Shown here: piece after piece, positions 54,501 through 63,996 of the stretch
How the letters are laid out: the number at the start of each line of letters is the position of its first letter
How positions within the stretch are numbered: position 1 is the first letter of the stretch
Source: Noviherbaspirillum sp. Root189
Lineage (GTDB): Bacteria > Pseudomonadota > Gammaproteobacteria > Burkholderiales > Burkholderiaceae_D
DNA: 64,000 nucleotides
NCBI RefSeq assembly: GCF_001428545.1
Contig: NZ_LMHZ01000002.1
Span: forward strand, 1,662 to 65,661
Direction of reading: 5' to 3'
The notes under the pieces: model-generated
What the model saw: only the letters and a program-made list of their open reading frames with translations
What the model was told of the DNA's origin: nothing
The model's database searches: none
Position numbers and translations under genes: made by a program

Positions 54501-55100
54501 TCACACTACTGCCACATCGGGCCGGCGGTTCCAGGCACGCAGGCCGACGCAGGCAAGCACGACAAACAAGGCATACAAGACGGCCGTCAGCATCAGGTCC
54601 TTGTACACATACAAACCGACATAGAGCAGATCGACAACAATCCACACATGCCAGTTCTCGACCTTTTTTCGCGCAAGCAGCAACTGCCCGACCAGACTGC
54701 CCGCAGTGAGAAAGCCATCGATATACGGGACGTCGGTATCCGTGTAGGACTTGAGAAATAGCGAGAGCAGCACGAACCCAACGGCCCATGCCGCGAGCGC
54801 CCACCAGCGACCCGCCACGGTCAGACGCGAGACCCGCAAGCCAGTGCCGGTTCCCCGGCCTCGCAGCCATTGATACCAGCCCCAGGCGGAAGTCGCGATG
54901 AACACCCATTGCAAGCCCATGTCGCCATACAAGCGAGCGCCATAGAACACGACGGCATAGGTCGCCGACGACGCGATGGCGAACAGCCATGCCCAGTGAA
55001 CCAGGCGGATGTCGAGGACTACGGTCAACATGGCGAGCAGGAAGGACACCAGTTCCAGCGGCGTTGTGGAAAAAACGGGCAACACTATGGGATCGTTCAT
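54501..55100 (-). CDS. pnuC: PnuC-family vitamin transporter (possibly PnuT, thiamin)
   Basis: A 199-residue inner-membrane protein with about seven membrane segments: LELVSFLLAMLTVVLDIRLVHWAWLFAIASSATYAVVFYGA, QWVFIATSAWGWYQWLRG (the WGWYQW family motif), WWALAAWAVGFVLLSLFL and later ones. PnuC proteins import nicotinamide riboside by facilitated diffusion with metabolic trapping by a kinase; the PnuT subfamily moves thiamin and is usually under a TPP riboswitch. The neighbouring riboswitch lies on the other strand, and no riboswitch was found upstream of this gene, so the substrate is uncertain. Confidence 0.88.
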   Translation of the reverse strand: MNDPIVLPVFSTTPLELVSFLLAMLTVVLDIRLVHWAWLFAIASSATYAVVFYGARLYGDMGLQWVFIATSAWGWYQWLRGRGTGTGLRVSRLTVAGRWWALAAWAVGFVLLSLFLKSYTDTDVPYIDGFLTAGSLVGQLLLARKKVENWHVWIVVDLLYVGLYVYKDLMLTAVLYALFVVLACVGLRAWNRRPDVAVV

Positions 55101-55391
55101 GCAGCAGCAGGGTATCGGTATGGGTTTTCCATCGGCGTCCGCCCGGATGGATAAAGGGCTTCGTATATTAAACGATAGTAGTCACCAGTGCGCCGTGACA
55201 AAGATGTGAACACGGCATTTCGTGGACCCGCGCACTGCAAACCCAGGCATGACGGAATAACAATGTAAGCCTGAAATTACTGCGGCCAATCTTAATCTAC
55301 AGCAAAGCCGCTACGGAAAGATGATTTAAGATAGATCAATTGTGTACTGAGGCGCCGAGCCGGCAGGATAGCGCTCAAATTGTTCAACCCT

Positions 55392-55856
55392 ATGGCTACA
55401 ACACCCAATTCACCCCTTCACGCCCTGATTGTTGAAGACAATTGCGATCTCGCCCGCTTGTTCGGCGATCTGCTCGAAGTCCTCGGCTGTACTGTTCAGA
55501 TTGAATGGAATGCGGCAACTGGATTGCGCTCGGCCTTCGAGAATCCGCCCGACCTGGTGTTCTGCGATCTGACCATGCCGGGTGAAAAAAATGGCTTTGA
55601 CGTGGCCCGCGAGATCCGGTCCAACCCCCAACTCGACCAGACCTGGCTGATTGCCGTGACTGGATACGATACGCCCGAAACGCATACCCGCGCCCGCGAA
55701 GCCGGATTCGATCGCGTATTTTCCAAGCCCGTGAAGTTTGCGCAGATCCAGGCGGTACTCGAAGATGTGCGGCGGGCCGATCGCCACCTTGCTGCCCCGG
55801 GTTCCATGGGCACATCACTACCGTCGGCACCGACCGACCTGAAACCTCTCAACTGA
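55392..55856 (+). CDS. Single-domain response regulator
   Basis: A 154-residue REC domain (start ATG 55392; a TTG start at 55380 is possible). Acid cluster EDN near residue 16, phosphoacceptor Asp in LVFCDLTMPG, switch Thr in IAVTGYD, and Lys in VFSKPV. No output domain, only a short Pro-rich tail. It lies 87 bp before the hybrid kinase and may work in the same phosphorelay. Confidence 0.9.
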   Translation: MATTPNSPLHALIVEDNCDLARLFGDLLEVLGCTVQIEWNAATGLRSAFENPPDLVFCDLTMPGEKNGFDVAREIRSNPQLDQTWLIAVTGYDTPETHTRAREAGFDRVFSKPVKFAQIQAVLEDVRRADRHLAAPGSMGTSLPSAPTDLKPLN

Positions 55857-55943
55857 GAAGCAGGCCTGCCTATACTGTAGAGGGATGACCGCTCTGCGAC
55901 AGAGCCGTTTGCCTTTACAAGGCGATCTCGAGCACGCCGAAAC

Positions 55944-57584
55944 ATGACCGTAGAAAACACCGCGCCCAATGTCATGCTGATCGACGATCAGCATCTCGCC
56001 GAAGACCTGATCAGGCACATGCTGCATGACCAGCCCGATATCCAGCTGCATTATTCGTCACGCGCGGAAGATGCGCTTGAAATCGCGCTCGATCTGTCAC
56101 CGACCGTGGTGCTGGTCGACCTCAGGATGCCAACGGTCGATGGCCTTGGTGTTACGCGAAGTCTGCGCTCACATCCGTTGACCCAGAAAATTCCAGTCGT
56201 GCTGCTGTCGTCGGAAGATGATGCCGAGATCAAAGCTCAGGCATTTGCCGAGGGAGCCAACGACTACATGGTTAAATGGCCCGACAAGCGCGAGCTGGTC
56301 GCGCGCCTCCGGTATCACTCCAGTGCCTATATCGCGCACCGGCAACGCGACGACGCATTCCTGTCATTGCACAAGAGCAAGCAGGAACTGCTGTTACGTA
56401 CGCAGGAACTCGCGCAAAGCCAGGCCGCGTTGCATCAGGCGCAAAAAATGGAAGCGGTCGGCCAGCTTACCGGCGGCGTTGCCCACGATTTCAACAACGT
56501 CCTGCAAGTCATCAACGGCAACCTCGAATTGCTCAGGCTGCTGACCGAAGGCAACCCGGCGGCGCAAAGCCGGATCGCCGCGGCATCGGTCGGCGTTGAT
56601 CGCGGTGCGAAGCTGGCCGCGCACCTCCTCGCTTTTGCGCGGCGTCAGCCACTGCAGTCGGTGATCGTCAATGCCGGCGACTTGTTGCGCGGCATGGATG
56701 AACTCCTGCGCCGCTCCATCGGTGACCTCACTACCGTAAAGACGGAGATCGCCGACGACTTGTGGAATACGATGGCCGATCCCAGCCAGCTGGAAAATGT
56801 CATCCTGAACCTGGCGATTAACGCGCGCGACGCCATGGACGGCGGCGGCACGCTGACACTCCGGGCAGTCAATGCGGGCCCCGATCGACATACCGGCGAA
56901 CAGCCTGACACTAATCGCGGCCGCTTTGTCCTGATTGAAGTGGCCGATACGGGCGTCGGCATGCCGCCGGAAGTCCTGGAACGCGCCTTCGAACCATTTT
57001 TCACCACCAAGCCGGCCGGGCAGGGTACCGGCCTCGGACTCAGCATGGCTTACGGTTTTGTCAAGCAGAGTGGCGGGCATATCCGCCTTGAAAGCGAGCC
57101 GGGTTGCGGTACGTCGGTCAAGATTTTCCTTCCGGGCGTCGACGGCGATGCAGTGAGTGGCGATGAGTCGGCAGCCGGACCGATTTTCGGCGGTATTGAA
57201 ACCATCCTGGTGGTCGAAGACGAAGCCGATGTCAGGGCCACGACCGTCGAACTGCTGACCAATCTGGGTTATATGACCCTGCAAGCGGAAGATGCCCTGT
57301 CCGCCCTTGCCATCATTGAAAGCGGTGCGCACGTTGACCTGCTGTTTACCGATGTCGTGATGCCGGGGTCCCTGCGCAGTGCGGAATTTGCCGACAAGGC
57401 ACGAACTCTGCTGCCTGAGCTGCAGGTCTTGTTTACGTCCGGATATTCAGAAGGTATTCTGGCCCATGGCGGCAGGGTCGACCCGCGGGTGAGCCTGTTG
57501 CGCAAGCCTTATAGCGCAGATGCCCTGTCGCAGAAAATCAGGCACCTGCTGCGCCGCAGGGAACGCAAGGCGCTACTGCAATAG
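55944..57584 (+). CDS. Hybrid histidine kinase (REC-HisKA-HATPase-REC)
   Basis: A 546-residue soluble protein. REC1 (9-125; Asp in VVLVDLRMP), a short coiled linker ([26 protein letters not shown]), the HisKA motif [13 protein letters not shown] (His near 178), HATPase with N-box [11 protein letters not shown]1 DTGVGM and G2 [12 protein letters not shown], and a C-terminal REC2 (Asp in [11 protein letters not shown]). No membrane segment or sensor domain, so input must come from the N-terminal receiver, for example phosphorylation from another kinase. In the same transcriptional direction as the preceding response regulator. Confidence 0.93.
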   Translation: MTVENTAPNVMLIDDQHLAEDLIRHMLHDQPDIQLHYSSRAEDALEIALDLSPTVVLVDLRMPTVDGLGVTRSLRSHPLTQKIPVVLLSSEDDAEIKAQAFAEGANDYMVKWPDKRELVARLRYHSSAYIAHRQRDDAFLSLHKSKQELLLRTQELAQSQAALHQAQKMEAVGQLTGGVAHDFNNVLQVINGNLELLRLLTEGNPAAQSRIAAASVGVDRGAKLAAHLLAFARRQPLQSVIVNAGDLLRGMDELLRRSIGDLTTVKTEIADDLWNTMADPSQLENVILNLAINARDAMDGGGTLTLRAVNAGPDRHTGEQPDTNRGRFVLIEVADTGVGMPPEVLERAFEPFFTTKPAGQGTGLGLSMAYGFVKQSGGHIRLESEPGCGTSVKIFLPGVDGDAVSGDESAAGPIFGGIETILVVEDEADVRATTVELLTNLGYMTLQAEDALSALAIIESGAHVDLLFTDVVMPGSLRSAEFADKARTLLPELQVLFTSGYSEGILAHGGRVDPRVSLLRKPYSADALSQKIRHLLRRRERKALLQ

Positions 57585-57669
57585 CGCAATACGTCATCGA
57601 GAATCAATACGATCATCAGAGCGCCAGCGGCGTCACAAGATCCGCTGACTGCCGCCGGATCGTATCGGA

Positions 57670-58125
57670 TCAGGACTTGCGTACGTAACGTGCCGAGCCA
57701 GGCGGCGGTTCGTTCAGCACTGCCCAAAAGATGCCGAGGTCGGAAATGGCGCGGACGAATTCCTGGAAGTCGACTGGCTTTACGACATACGCATTCACGC
57801 CTAATTCATAACTGCGCAGCAGATCCTGCTCTTCCTTGGAAGAGGTCAGCATCACCACCGGAGAACTCTTGAGACTGGGTGTCGAACGAATGTGACGCAG
57901 CACCTCGAGTCCGTCAACCTTCGGTAACTTCAGGTCAAGAAGAATGACCGCGGGATTGCCGGCAGGCCGGCTGACAAAGGCGCCCTGGCCATTCAGGTAG
58001 TCGAGCGCTTCTGCGCCGTCCCGCACCACGATCACTTCGTTGGCGAGCTGACTTTTCTCCAGTGCGATCAGGGTCAGTTCCAGATCATTGGGATTATCTT
58101 CGACAAGAAGAATCGGCTTTAACAT
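57670..58125 (-). CDS. Rcp1-like response regulator of the phytochrome operon
   Basis: A 151-residue REC protein with the long form typical of phytochrome partners: acidic ED near 8, a basic insert (LANEVIVVRDGAEALDYLNGQG), phosphoacceptor Asp in ILLDLKLPKVDG, switch T/S in VVMLTSS and Lys in VVKPVDF. The stop-to-start spacing with the phytochrome gene is eight bases, so they are one transcript. It receives phosphate from BphP and lacks an output domain, so it probably signals by protein contact. Confidence 0.93.
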   Translation of the reverse strand: MLKPILLVEDNPNDLELTLIALEKSQLANEVIVVRDGAEALDYLNGQGAFVSRPAGNPAVILLDLKLPKVDGLEVLRHIRSTPSLKSSPVVMLTSSKEEQDLLRSYELGVNAYVVKPVDFQEFVRAISDLGIFWAVLNEPPPGSARYVRKS

Positions 58126-58133
58126 GCAGGCCT

Positions 58134-60386
58134 CTAATCGAGAGCGATGGTTTTAGGGATGGAGAACGAAAATGTCGCGCCTTGGTCCACGGTACCGTCG
58201 GCCCAGACGCTGCCGCCATGGCGCTCAATGATGCGGCGCACATTGGCAAGGCCGATGCCAGTGCCCTGGAAATCTTCCATGCGATGCAGACGCTGGAACA
58301 CGCCGAACAATTTATGCACGTACTCCATGTTGAAGCCCACACCGTTGTCCGCTACGCGAAAGATATGTTCATCGTCGCGGCTTTCAGCGCTCACACGAAT
58401 GATCGCATGTGCCCGAGGCCGCGTGTACTTTACCGCATTCGACAACAAGTTGTACACGGCGAGCTGGAGGAAGTTCGGATCGGCCTGGATGACTGGCAGC
58501 GGGTCAATCTGCCACTCTATCTGCCGGTCCCCGGTCTCCAGTGACAGCTTGTCTTTTGCCGCGTTGACGAGTTCCGCCATGCTGACGTCATAAGGCCGCA
58601 GGGAAGCGCGTCCCATTTGCGAAAAGCTCAGCAGATCATCGACCAGCTTTCCGGCAAAGCGCGCTGAATCCTTGATGTTTTTCAGGAATCGCACGCGCCG
58701 CTCAGGGGCGTCATTGCCTTCGAATTCCAGTAGCAGATCACTGAAGCCAACGATATGACGCAGCGGTGCGCGCAGGTCATGCGATACGGAATACGAGAAT
58801 GCTTCCAGTTCCTTGTTGGCGCGTCCGAGTTCTTCGGCAAGCTCAGCCATCTGTTCGGCACGTTCGAGGACGATGCCCAGCAGGGCGGACCGGAACTCGG
58901 ACGCCATCTCGATCTCGCTCGCGCGCCACGGCATGCTGGTCCCGACGACGGTTTCGCGCCAGATCTCAAAACTCATGCGTGGCGTGAGCGGATTCACCGG
59001 CGCACCGGACGTGGACTTCAGGTGCGGGTTGCCCGCCCAATCCACCGTATGAATGACTTCCGGCCGGAACCAGATCAGGTAGTGATTGTGAATGCGCGAT
59101 ATCGGGATGGCGAGTACGCCGCTGGCATTCCGCTTGAGCGCTGCGCCTGGCGGATACTCTGTGCTGAGACTATCGGTGTGAAACAGGTCGCCGTGCGCGT
59201 GCGTGCTCATCCATCCGATCAAGTCGCGAATCGCCGCTTCGTCCGGGGCATCACCGAAACGCACGATACGATCTTCAAAAGAAAGAGCCGCGCCGGAGGC
59301 GCTGGCAAAACCCAACAGCTCGGGCGCGATCGACTTGATATTGTCGACGAAGTCCGGACCCTGCGTCAGCCCCGCCAGCATGGTCACCACCATGCGCCGC
59401 AATTCGAGACGGTAATGATATTCATCGCCTTCCTCGCGCGACGCGACGCTCAGCGCCAGAATCTGCGCCAGCTGCTCGCATGCAGCGCGCACTTCGAACG
59501 GCACGAAACAGGGCTCCGCGTTATGACAGGAAATCAATCCCCACAGCTTGCCCTTGACCACGATCGACATGGACATCGAGGCCAGCGTGCCCATGTTGCG
59601 CATGTACTGCAAATGGACGGGTGAAACGCTGCGCAACGCGGCAAAGCTCAGGTCGGTCGGTTGGCCGTTCAATGGATTGTTTTCGGGATGCAACCTGGCA
59701 GGCGCATAGTTGGCGTTCGGGATCAGGCGGACGCGACTGGCCAGGTAAAGTTCGCGTGCCTGACGTGGTATGTCAGAAGCCGGAAAACGCTGGCCAAGGT
59801 AGGAATGGTAGTCGGGCTCGCGCGCCTCCGCGACCACATGCCCATGTCCGTCCTCATCGAAGCGATATACCAGCACGCGGCCGAAGCCGGTCACCCGCTT
59901 GACTTCTGCGGCGGCGAGACTGCTGATCGAGGCCACCGTATCCGAGTCGTGCAACTGCGACATGAAGTTGCCGATCAGCGAGTACAGTAGGCGGAAATTG
60001 GCCGGGACCTTGCTTGCGACTGCTTCGAACTCGAGTATCGTCAAGCCGTCCCGCACGTGGGCCAGCACCTCGAAGTATCCACCATGGGATACTTCGATGG
60101 CGCCAAGATACGCCGGCTGTTCAGCGATCCGTTGATGGTTTATTTCTGAGCAAATATGCGAGGCTGCTTCTTCACCGATGAGTTCCGCCAGACCAAGATC
60201 CAGCACCCTGTCGAGCGGCGTACCGGTAAAGGCTGCGATATTGTCGCTGACCTGAATGACCTGAAGATTGTCGCTGGCGATGGCGACCAGAAAACCATGC
60301 GGCTGGATACTGCCTGGAATGCGGATGGGCTCCCTGTCGCATGACGTCAGGTCGACAGGAAGCGAATCAATGCTTGTTCTATCCAT
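58134..60386 (-). CDS. bphP: Bacteriophytochrome histidine kinase
   Basis: A 750-residue protein from the ATG at 60386, the start that places the chromophore Cys near the N-terminus: Cys16 in LTSCDREPIRIPGSIQPHG, as in bacteriophytochromes that bind biliverdin. The PAS-GAF-PHY photosensory module follows (FPASDIPRQAREL with the conserved PASDIP Asp; SPVHLQYMRNMG His). Then HisKA (SYSVSHDLRAPLRHI) and HATPase (GTGIGLANVRRIIERHGG). It overlaps the heme oxygenase stop by eight bases. It senses red/far-red light and phosphorylates the adjacent Rcp1-like regulator. Confidence 0.95.
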   Translation of the reverse strand: MDRTSIDSLPVDLTSCDREPIRIPGSIQPHGFLVAIASDNLQVIQVSDNIAAFTGTPLDRVLDLGLAELIGEEAASHICSEINHQRIAEQPAYLGAIEVSHGGYFEVLAHVRDGLTILEFEAVASKVPANFRLLYSLIGNFMSQLHDSDTVASISSLAAAEVKRVTGFGRVLVYRFDEDGHGHVVAEAREPDYHSYLGQRFPASDIPRQARELYLASRVRLIPNANYAPARLHPENNPLNGQPTDLSFAALRSVSPVHLQYMRNMGTLASMSMSIVVKGKLWGLISCHNAEPCFVPFEVRAACEQLAQILALSVASREEGDEYHYRLELRRMVVTMLAGLTQGPDFVDNIKSIAPELLGFASASGAALSFEDRIVRFGDAPDEAAIRDLIGWMSTHAHGDLFHTDSLSTEYPPGAALKRNASGVLAIPISRIHNHYLIWFRPEVIHTVDWAGNPHLKSTSGAPVNPLTPRMSFEIWRETVVGTSMPWRASEIEMASEFRSALLGIVLERAEQMAELAEELGRANKELEAFSYSVSHDLRAPLRHIVGFSDLLLEFEGNDAPERRVRFLKNIKDSARFAGKLVDDLLSFSQMGRASLRPYDVSMAELVNAAKDKLSLETGDRQIEWQIDPLPVIQADPNFLQLAVYNLLSNAVKYTRPRAHAIIRVSAESRDDEHIFRVADNGVGFNMEYVHKLFGVFQRLHRMEDFQGTGIGLANVRRIIERHGGSVWADGTVDQGATFSFSIPKTIALD

Positions 60387-61041
60387 GTACTCTGCCAAAC
60401 AAAAATGAAACGTCGCCGGCGTTTGCGGCAACATCGCGGGGATCTTGTAGAGTTTCGCGCGCCAGCCGGCGCGCCGCGAACCAGTCCGCCAGTGAAGTGA
60501 ACGCCTCTCTCGCTGCCGATGCCGCGACACGATGTGCCTCATCCGTCGTGAGGTAATGCTCCACACAATCGGTGAAAACGCGCCATCGTTTCGCGTTCTG
60601 GTCGCCATAGCCTTCGAGCCAGCGCGGTGACCATGGATGCAGACCGGGAGCAAGCGCCCGGCTCAGTACCTTGGTTCCCAGTTGCGCACCTTCTATCACA
60701 TAAGCAACACCGAACCGGGCCGGCAGCGCGGCGAGGTCGGGTGTAAATCCTGCCACCGGGATAGCCTGAATTGCATGACTGCTCCTGCCGCCCGCACGCA
60801 AATCCGTATCGATCCATGCAAGCTTGTCGGCACGTTCGCGCGCTTCCATTTCTGCCGGCCATGGCGCATTCCATAATGCTGCTTCAAACGACGCCATCCA
60901 TCCGCGCAAGTCCTCGAGATACGCAAGGTATTCGCGCTTGCCGGCCCCGGGCCGGTTGATGGTCAGCGATTGTTCGAGCTGCTGGTGTACGTCGCCGGTC
61001 GCCTGTCGCAAAGCTTCCAGCGCGGCAGAAGTTTTTTTCAT
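60379..61041 (-). CDS. bphO: Biliverdin-forming heme oxygenase
   Basis: A 220-residue protein from the ATG at 61041. It matches the BphO family: the N-terminal helix SAALEALRQATGDVHQQLEQSL with the proximal heme His19, a GWMASFEAALWNAPWPAEM segment, and the GVAYVIEGAQLGTKVL distal helix (Gly-rich, as in heme oxygenases). It cleaves heme to biliverdin, the chromophore of the phytochrome encoded by the overlapping next gene. First gene of bphO-bphP-rcp. The operon diverges from the DUF3182 operon across about 240 bp. Confidence 0.93.
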   Translation of the reverse strand: MKKTSAALEALRQATGDVHQQLEQSLTINRPGAGKREYLAYLEDLRGWMASFEAALWNAPWPAEMEARERADKLAWIDTDLRAGGRSSHAIQAIPVAGFTPDLAALPARFGVAYVIEGAQLGTKVLSRALAPGLHPWSPRWLEGYGDQNAKRWRVFTDCVEHYLTTDEAHRVAASAAREAFTSLADWFAARRLARETLQDPRDVAANAGDVSFLFGRVHG

Positions 61042-61282
61042 GCAATCCTGAATTGAATTGAACGGTAAGCGCCATGTCTGGCGTAATGCGGGCCGGACCT
61101 GCGATGCCGCCAATTTGAAGCGCACATTGTACTATCGAAGCGAAGCCGCATCACGCAAGGACACAGACCGGATTTCCATGCCCATATGCAAGCCGGGGTT
61201 GCGGCAAGCTTCTTGCTTTTTCATGCTTGCATCAAGCCAGCGCAATGATCAGGAACCGATAAAGGCAGAAGGGGCGGAAGGT

Positions 61283-62461
61283 ATGGAAAAGATATTTCCG
61301 GATAGTGTTCAGCAGCTTACGTCTTCCAGTGCCGGGCAACGTGTTTCACATGATGCCGTGGTGATTCTTTCGGGAAAAGCCACCGGCGAATGCGCCTCGC
61401 ATGAACGCGCCTCGCATGCGGAGATTGCACGCCGCCTAGCCGCGATCAAGGGATGCGAATACGCTGGCGAATTCAACGCGGAAACACGGCATCGTGGCCG
61501 TCTGTATTTCGTCCCTAGCGATACGCTGGTCGGTGGTGTCGGTGGTGTCGGCGCCGAGGAATTGCACATCCATGCTGAACAGGACTTGTTTGGCGGCGTT
61601 GTACCCCACGGCTTCGTCGCGACCAAGACCATCACGCATGGCTTGCCCGGACCATTTTCCACTGCGCCGGACGGATGGTCGTCCAGTTTTGCACGCAGGG
61701 TCAAGGAAGTCGTGCTGCCTGGTTATTCTGCATTCGATCTGCATTGCGCACGCGATGCCGGAACGCGCTTGCTGGCATGCGGGGCAGTTCGCGTCAAGAA
61801 GTCCAGCGGGGTCGGCGGCCTGGGCCAATGGGTGGTTGGCAATGCGCATGAACTCGACGATCTGCTGTATTCACTGCATGCTGACAATGCGATCCGGGAT
61901 GGCATCGTTCTCGAATGCAACCTGAGTGACGTCACGACACTTAGTGTGGGACAGGTGAAGGTGGACGAACTTGTCGCTACCTACTATGGCGTGCAAAAAC
62001 TGACCCGTAATAATCGCGGCGAAGAGGTGTACGGCGGTTCCACGCTCACTGTGGCACGTGGTGGTTTCGATGCGCTGCTGGCGCTTGGTCTCACACCCGA
62101 TCTGGGTACCGCGGTATCCCAGGCCTGCGCTTATCACAACGCAGCCATGTCCTGTTTCCCGCGGTTGTTTGCATCGCGCTGCAATTACGATATTGCCCAG
62201 GGTAGGGATGAGCACGGGCAGTGGCGCTCCGGCGTGCTGGAGCAATCGTGGCGGGTCGGCGGCGCCAGCGGTGCGGAGATTGCCGCGCTGGAAGCCTTCC
62301 ATGCGGATCCCGCGTTAAACGTCGTCAGGGCTTCCACAGTGGAACTGTATGGCGCCGATGTCGAACTGCCAGACAATGTGGTGATCTATTTTCATGGGCA
62401 CGATGAAAAGGTGGGCCCAATTCTGAAATATGCACGACTAGAGGACTATGCCCATACATAA
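61283..62461 (+). CDS. DUF3182 family protein (ATP-grasp-like)
   Basis: A 392-residue protein; the ATG at 61283 has GGAAGG upstream and starts the conserved part, whereas the frame extends to 61058. It matches the DUF3182 family, predicted to be ATP-grasp-like: HIHAEQDLFGGVVPHGFVATKTITHGLPG, a DLHCARDAGTRLLACGAVRVKKSSGVGGLGQWVV block with K..S.GVGG, DDLLYSLHADNAIRDGIVLECNLSDV and TYYGVQKLTRNNRGEEVYGGSTL. Ligase function is inferred and unproven. It overlaps the next gene by 14 bases, indicating a coupled operon. Confidence 0.82.
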   Translation: MEKIFPDSVQQLTSSSAGQRVSHDAVVILSGKATGECASHERASHAEIARRLAAIKGCEYAGEFNAETRHRGRLYFVPSDTLVGGVGGVGAEELHIHAEQDLFGGVVPHGFVATKTITHGLPGPFSTAPDGWSSSFARRVKEVVLPGYSAFDLHCARDAGTRLLACGAVRVKKSSGVGGLGQWVVGNAHELDDLLYSLHADNAIRDGIVLECNLSDVTTLSVGQVKVDELVATYYGVQKLTRNNRGEEVYGGSTLTVARGGFDALLALGLTPDLGTAVSQACAYHNAAMSCFPRLFASRCNYDIAQGRDEHGQWRSGVLEQSWRVGGASGAEIAALEAFHADPALNVVRASTVELYGADVELPDNVVIYFHGHDEKVGPILKYARLEDYAHT

Positions 62462-63257
62462 CGACAACATCAAAATAGAGGTGGACGGCGAAACGATCGA
62501 CGGCACGCTGGTCACACCGGGACGGAAAATGCCAGCCGTGCTGTTTGTCCACGGCTGGGGCGGAAGCCAGGAACAGTATCTCGCGCGCGCGCGTGAAATC
62601 GCGGCGCTCGGATGTGTCTGCCTGACCTTCGATCTGCGCGGACATGCAGAAACCCTGCCGCAGCAGGATACGGTGTCACGCGAAAACAACTTGCATGACG
62701 TGCTGGCCGCCTACGATACGCTGGTCTCGCAGCGTGGCGTCGATCCCTCCTCGGTAGCCGTGGTGGGCAGCAGTTATGGTGGTTACCTTGCAGCCATACT
62801 GACCTCGATGCGGCCTGTAAAGTGGCTTGCACTGCGCGTCCCCGCCCTCTACCGCGACAGCAATTGGGAAATGCCGAAACGTCAGCTGCACAACGGGCAG
62901 GATCTTGGCGAATATCGGCAGAGCCAGGTGCCGGCGGAGGAGAACAGGGCGCTGCGCGCATGCTCGGACTTTCGTGGCGATGTACTGGTGGTCGAATCCG
63001 AACGCGACACGATCATTCCGCGTGCGGTCATTACCAGCTACCTGGAAGCGTGTACCGAACCGCGATCAATGACTTATCGCGTGATCAAAGGTGCGGACCA
63101 TGGTTTATCCGAAGAAAGTTTTCAGCGGGCCTACACGGCACTACTGGTCAGCTGGATGACCGAGATGATCTTCGGTTCCCGTGAGGATGGCAACGCGAGT
63201 TCCGTAGTAACCATGCCTGAGAGCACGCTTCCCGAGGCCCCACCTACACCAGGTTGA
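62448..63257 (+). CDS. Alpha/beta hydrolase
   Basis: A 269-residue cytoplasmic alpha/beta-hydrolase. HGWGGS oxyanion region near residue 35, nucleophile elbow GSSYGG (near 107), Asp in SERDTII and the catalytic His in GADHGLS (near 220). Similar to dienelactone-hydrolase and acyl-peptidase-like esterases. It overlaps the DUF3182 gene, so the two probably act in the same pathway. Substrate unknown. Confidence 0.9.
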   Translation: MPIHNDNIKIEVDGETIDGTLVTPGRKMPAVLFVHGWGGSQEQYLARAREIAALGCVCLTFDLRGHAETLPQQDTVSRENNLHDVLAAYDTLVSQRGVDPSSVAVVGSSYGGYLAAILTSMRPVKWLALRVPALYRDSNWEMPKRQLHNGQDLGEYRQSQVPAEENRALRACSDFRGDVLVVESERDTIIPRAVITSYLEACTEPRSMTYRVIKGADHGLSEESFQRAYTALLVSWMTEMIFGSREDGNASSVVTMPESTLPEAPPTPG

Positions 63258-63463
63258 AAACCAGCAAGGTGTTTGATCTTCCGCAGATCAATCGCGGATT
63301 TCCTTCATCGGGCCACAACGCCTATAGGCTTTCGTGTCCAATCAGCTGCGCCAGGAATCCAAGAATGGCGATGAACGGCGATAACATGCAGGAGAAGAAA
63401 ACGCAGTTCAGTTGTTTCTTGTGTCTTCATTCAATATCAACAGGATCAACAGGAGAACCCATA

Positions 63464-63889
63464 ATGAAACGCACGGCATCGGCATCATGGAGTGGCGGCC
63501 TGAAGGACGGCAAAGGCAGCATTTCTACCCAGAGCGGCATACTCGACAATACACGTTACGGCTTTGCTTCGCGTTTTGAAGAAGGGCCCGGAACCAACCC
63601 GGAAGAATTGATTGCGGCCGCGCACGCGGGATGTTTCACCATGGCCTTGTCCGCACAATTGGGTGAGGCCGGTATTACCGCAGAAAACCTCACGACCAAG
63701 GCGGCCGTCACGCTCGACAAGGTGGAAGGCGGCTTTGCGATTACGGCGGTGCACCTTGATCTGGTTGCGCGCATTCCCGGCGGCGATCAGAAAGCGTTTG
63801 AAGAGGCTGCGAACAAGGCCAAGGCCGGATGCCCGGTATCCAAGGTGCTGAACGCAACCATTACGCTCGACGCGAAACTGGAAACCTAG
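63464..63889 (+). CDS. OsmC-family peroxidase/stress protein
   Basis: A 141-residue protein; the ATG at 63464 has AGGAG upstream and matches family starts. OsmC signature: [46 protein letters not shown] with the peroxidatic Cys (near 58), and the second Cys in [12 protein letters not shown] near 125. These proteins reduce organic hydroperoxides with dithiol reductants. It follows the hydrolase by 206 bp and may share its operon. Confidence 0.92.
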   Translation: MKRTASASWSGGLKDGKGSISTQSGILDNTRYGFASRFEEGPGTNPEELIAAAHAGCFTMALSAQLGEAGITAENLTTKAAVTLDKVEGGFAITAVHLDLVARIPGGDQKAFEEAANKAKAGCPVSKVLNATITLDAKLET

Positions 63890-63966
63890 ACTTGCGGTAA
63901 GAGTACGGTGGCGTACTTTGCTGGCCTTACCGTTGGCCCGTTATACAGGCCTGGCAGATACGAAAA

Positions 63967-63996
63967 AACGCCGGAAGCGACTACGCTTCCGGCGTT
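63967..63996 (-). terminator. Rho-independent terminator of a gene beyond the window end
   Basis: A perfect stem AACGCCGGAAGCG / CGCTTCCGGCGTT with a 4-base loop. On the minus strand it is followed by six T, so it mainly serves a minus-strand gene located past the end; it may also help to end the OsmC transcript. Confidence 0.8.
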
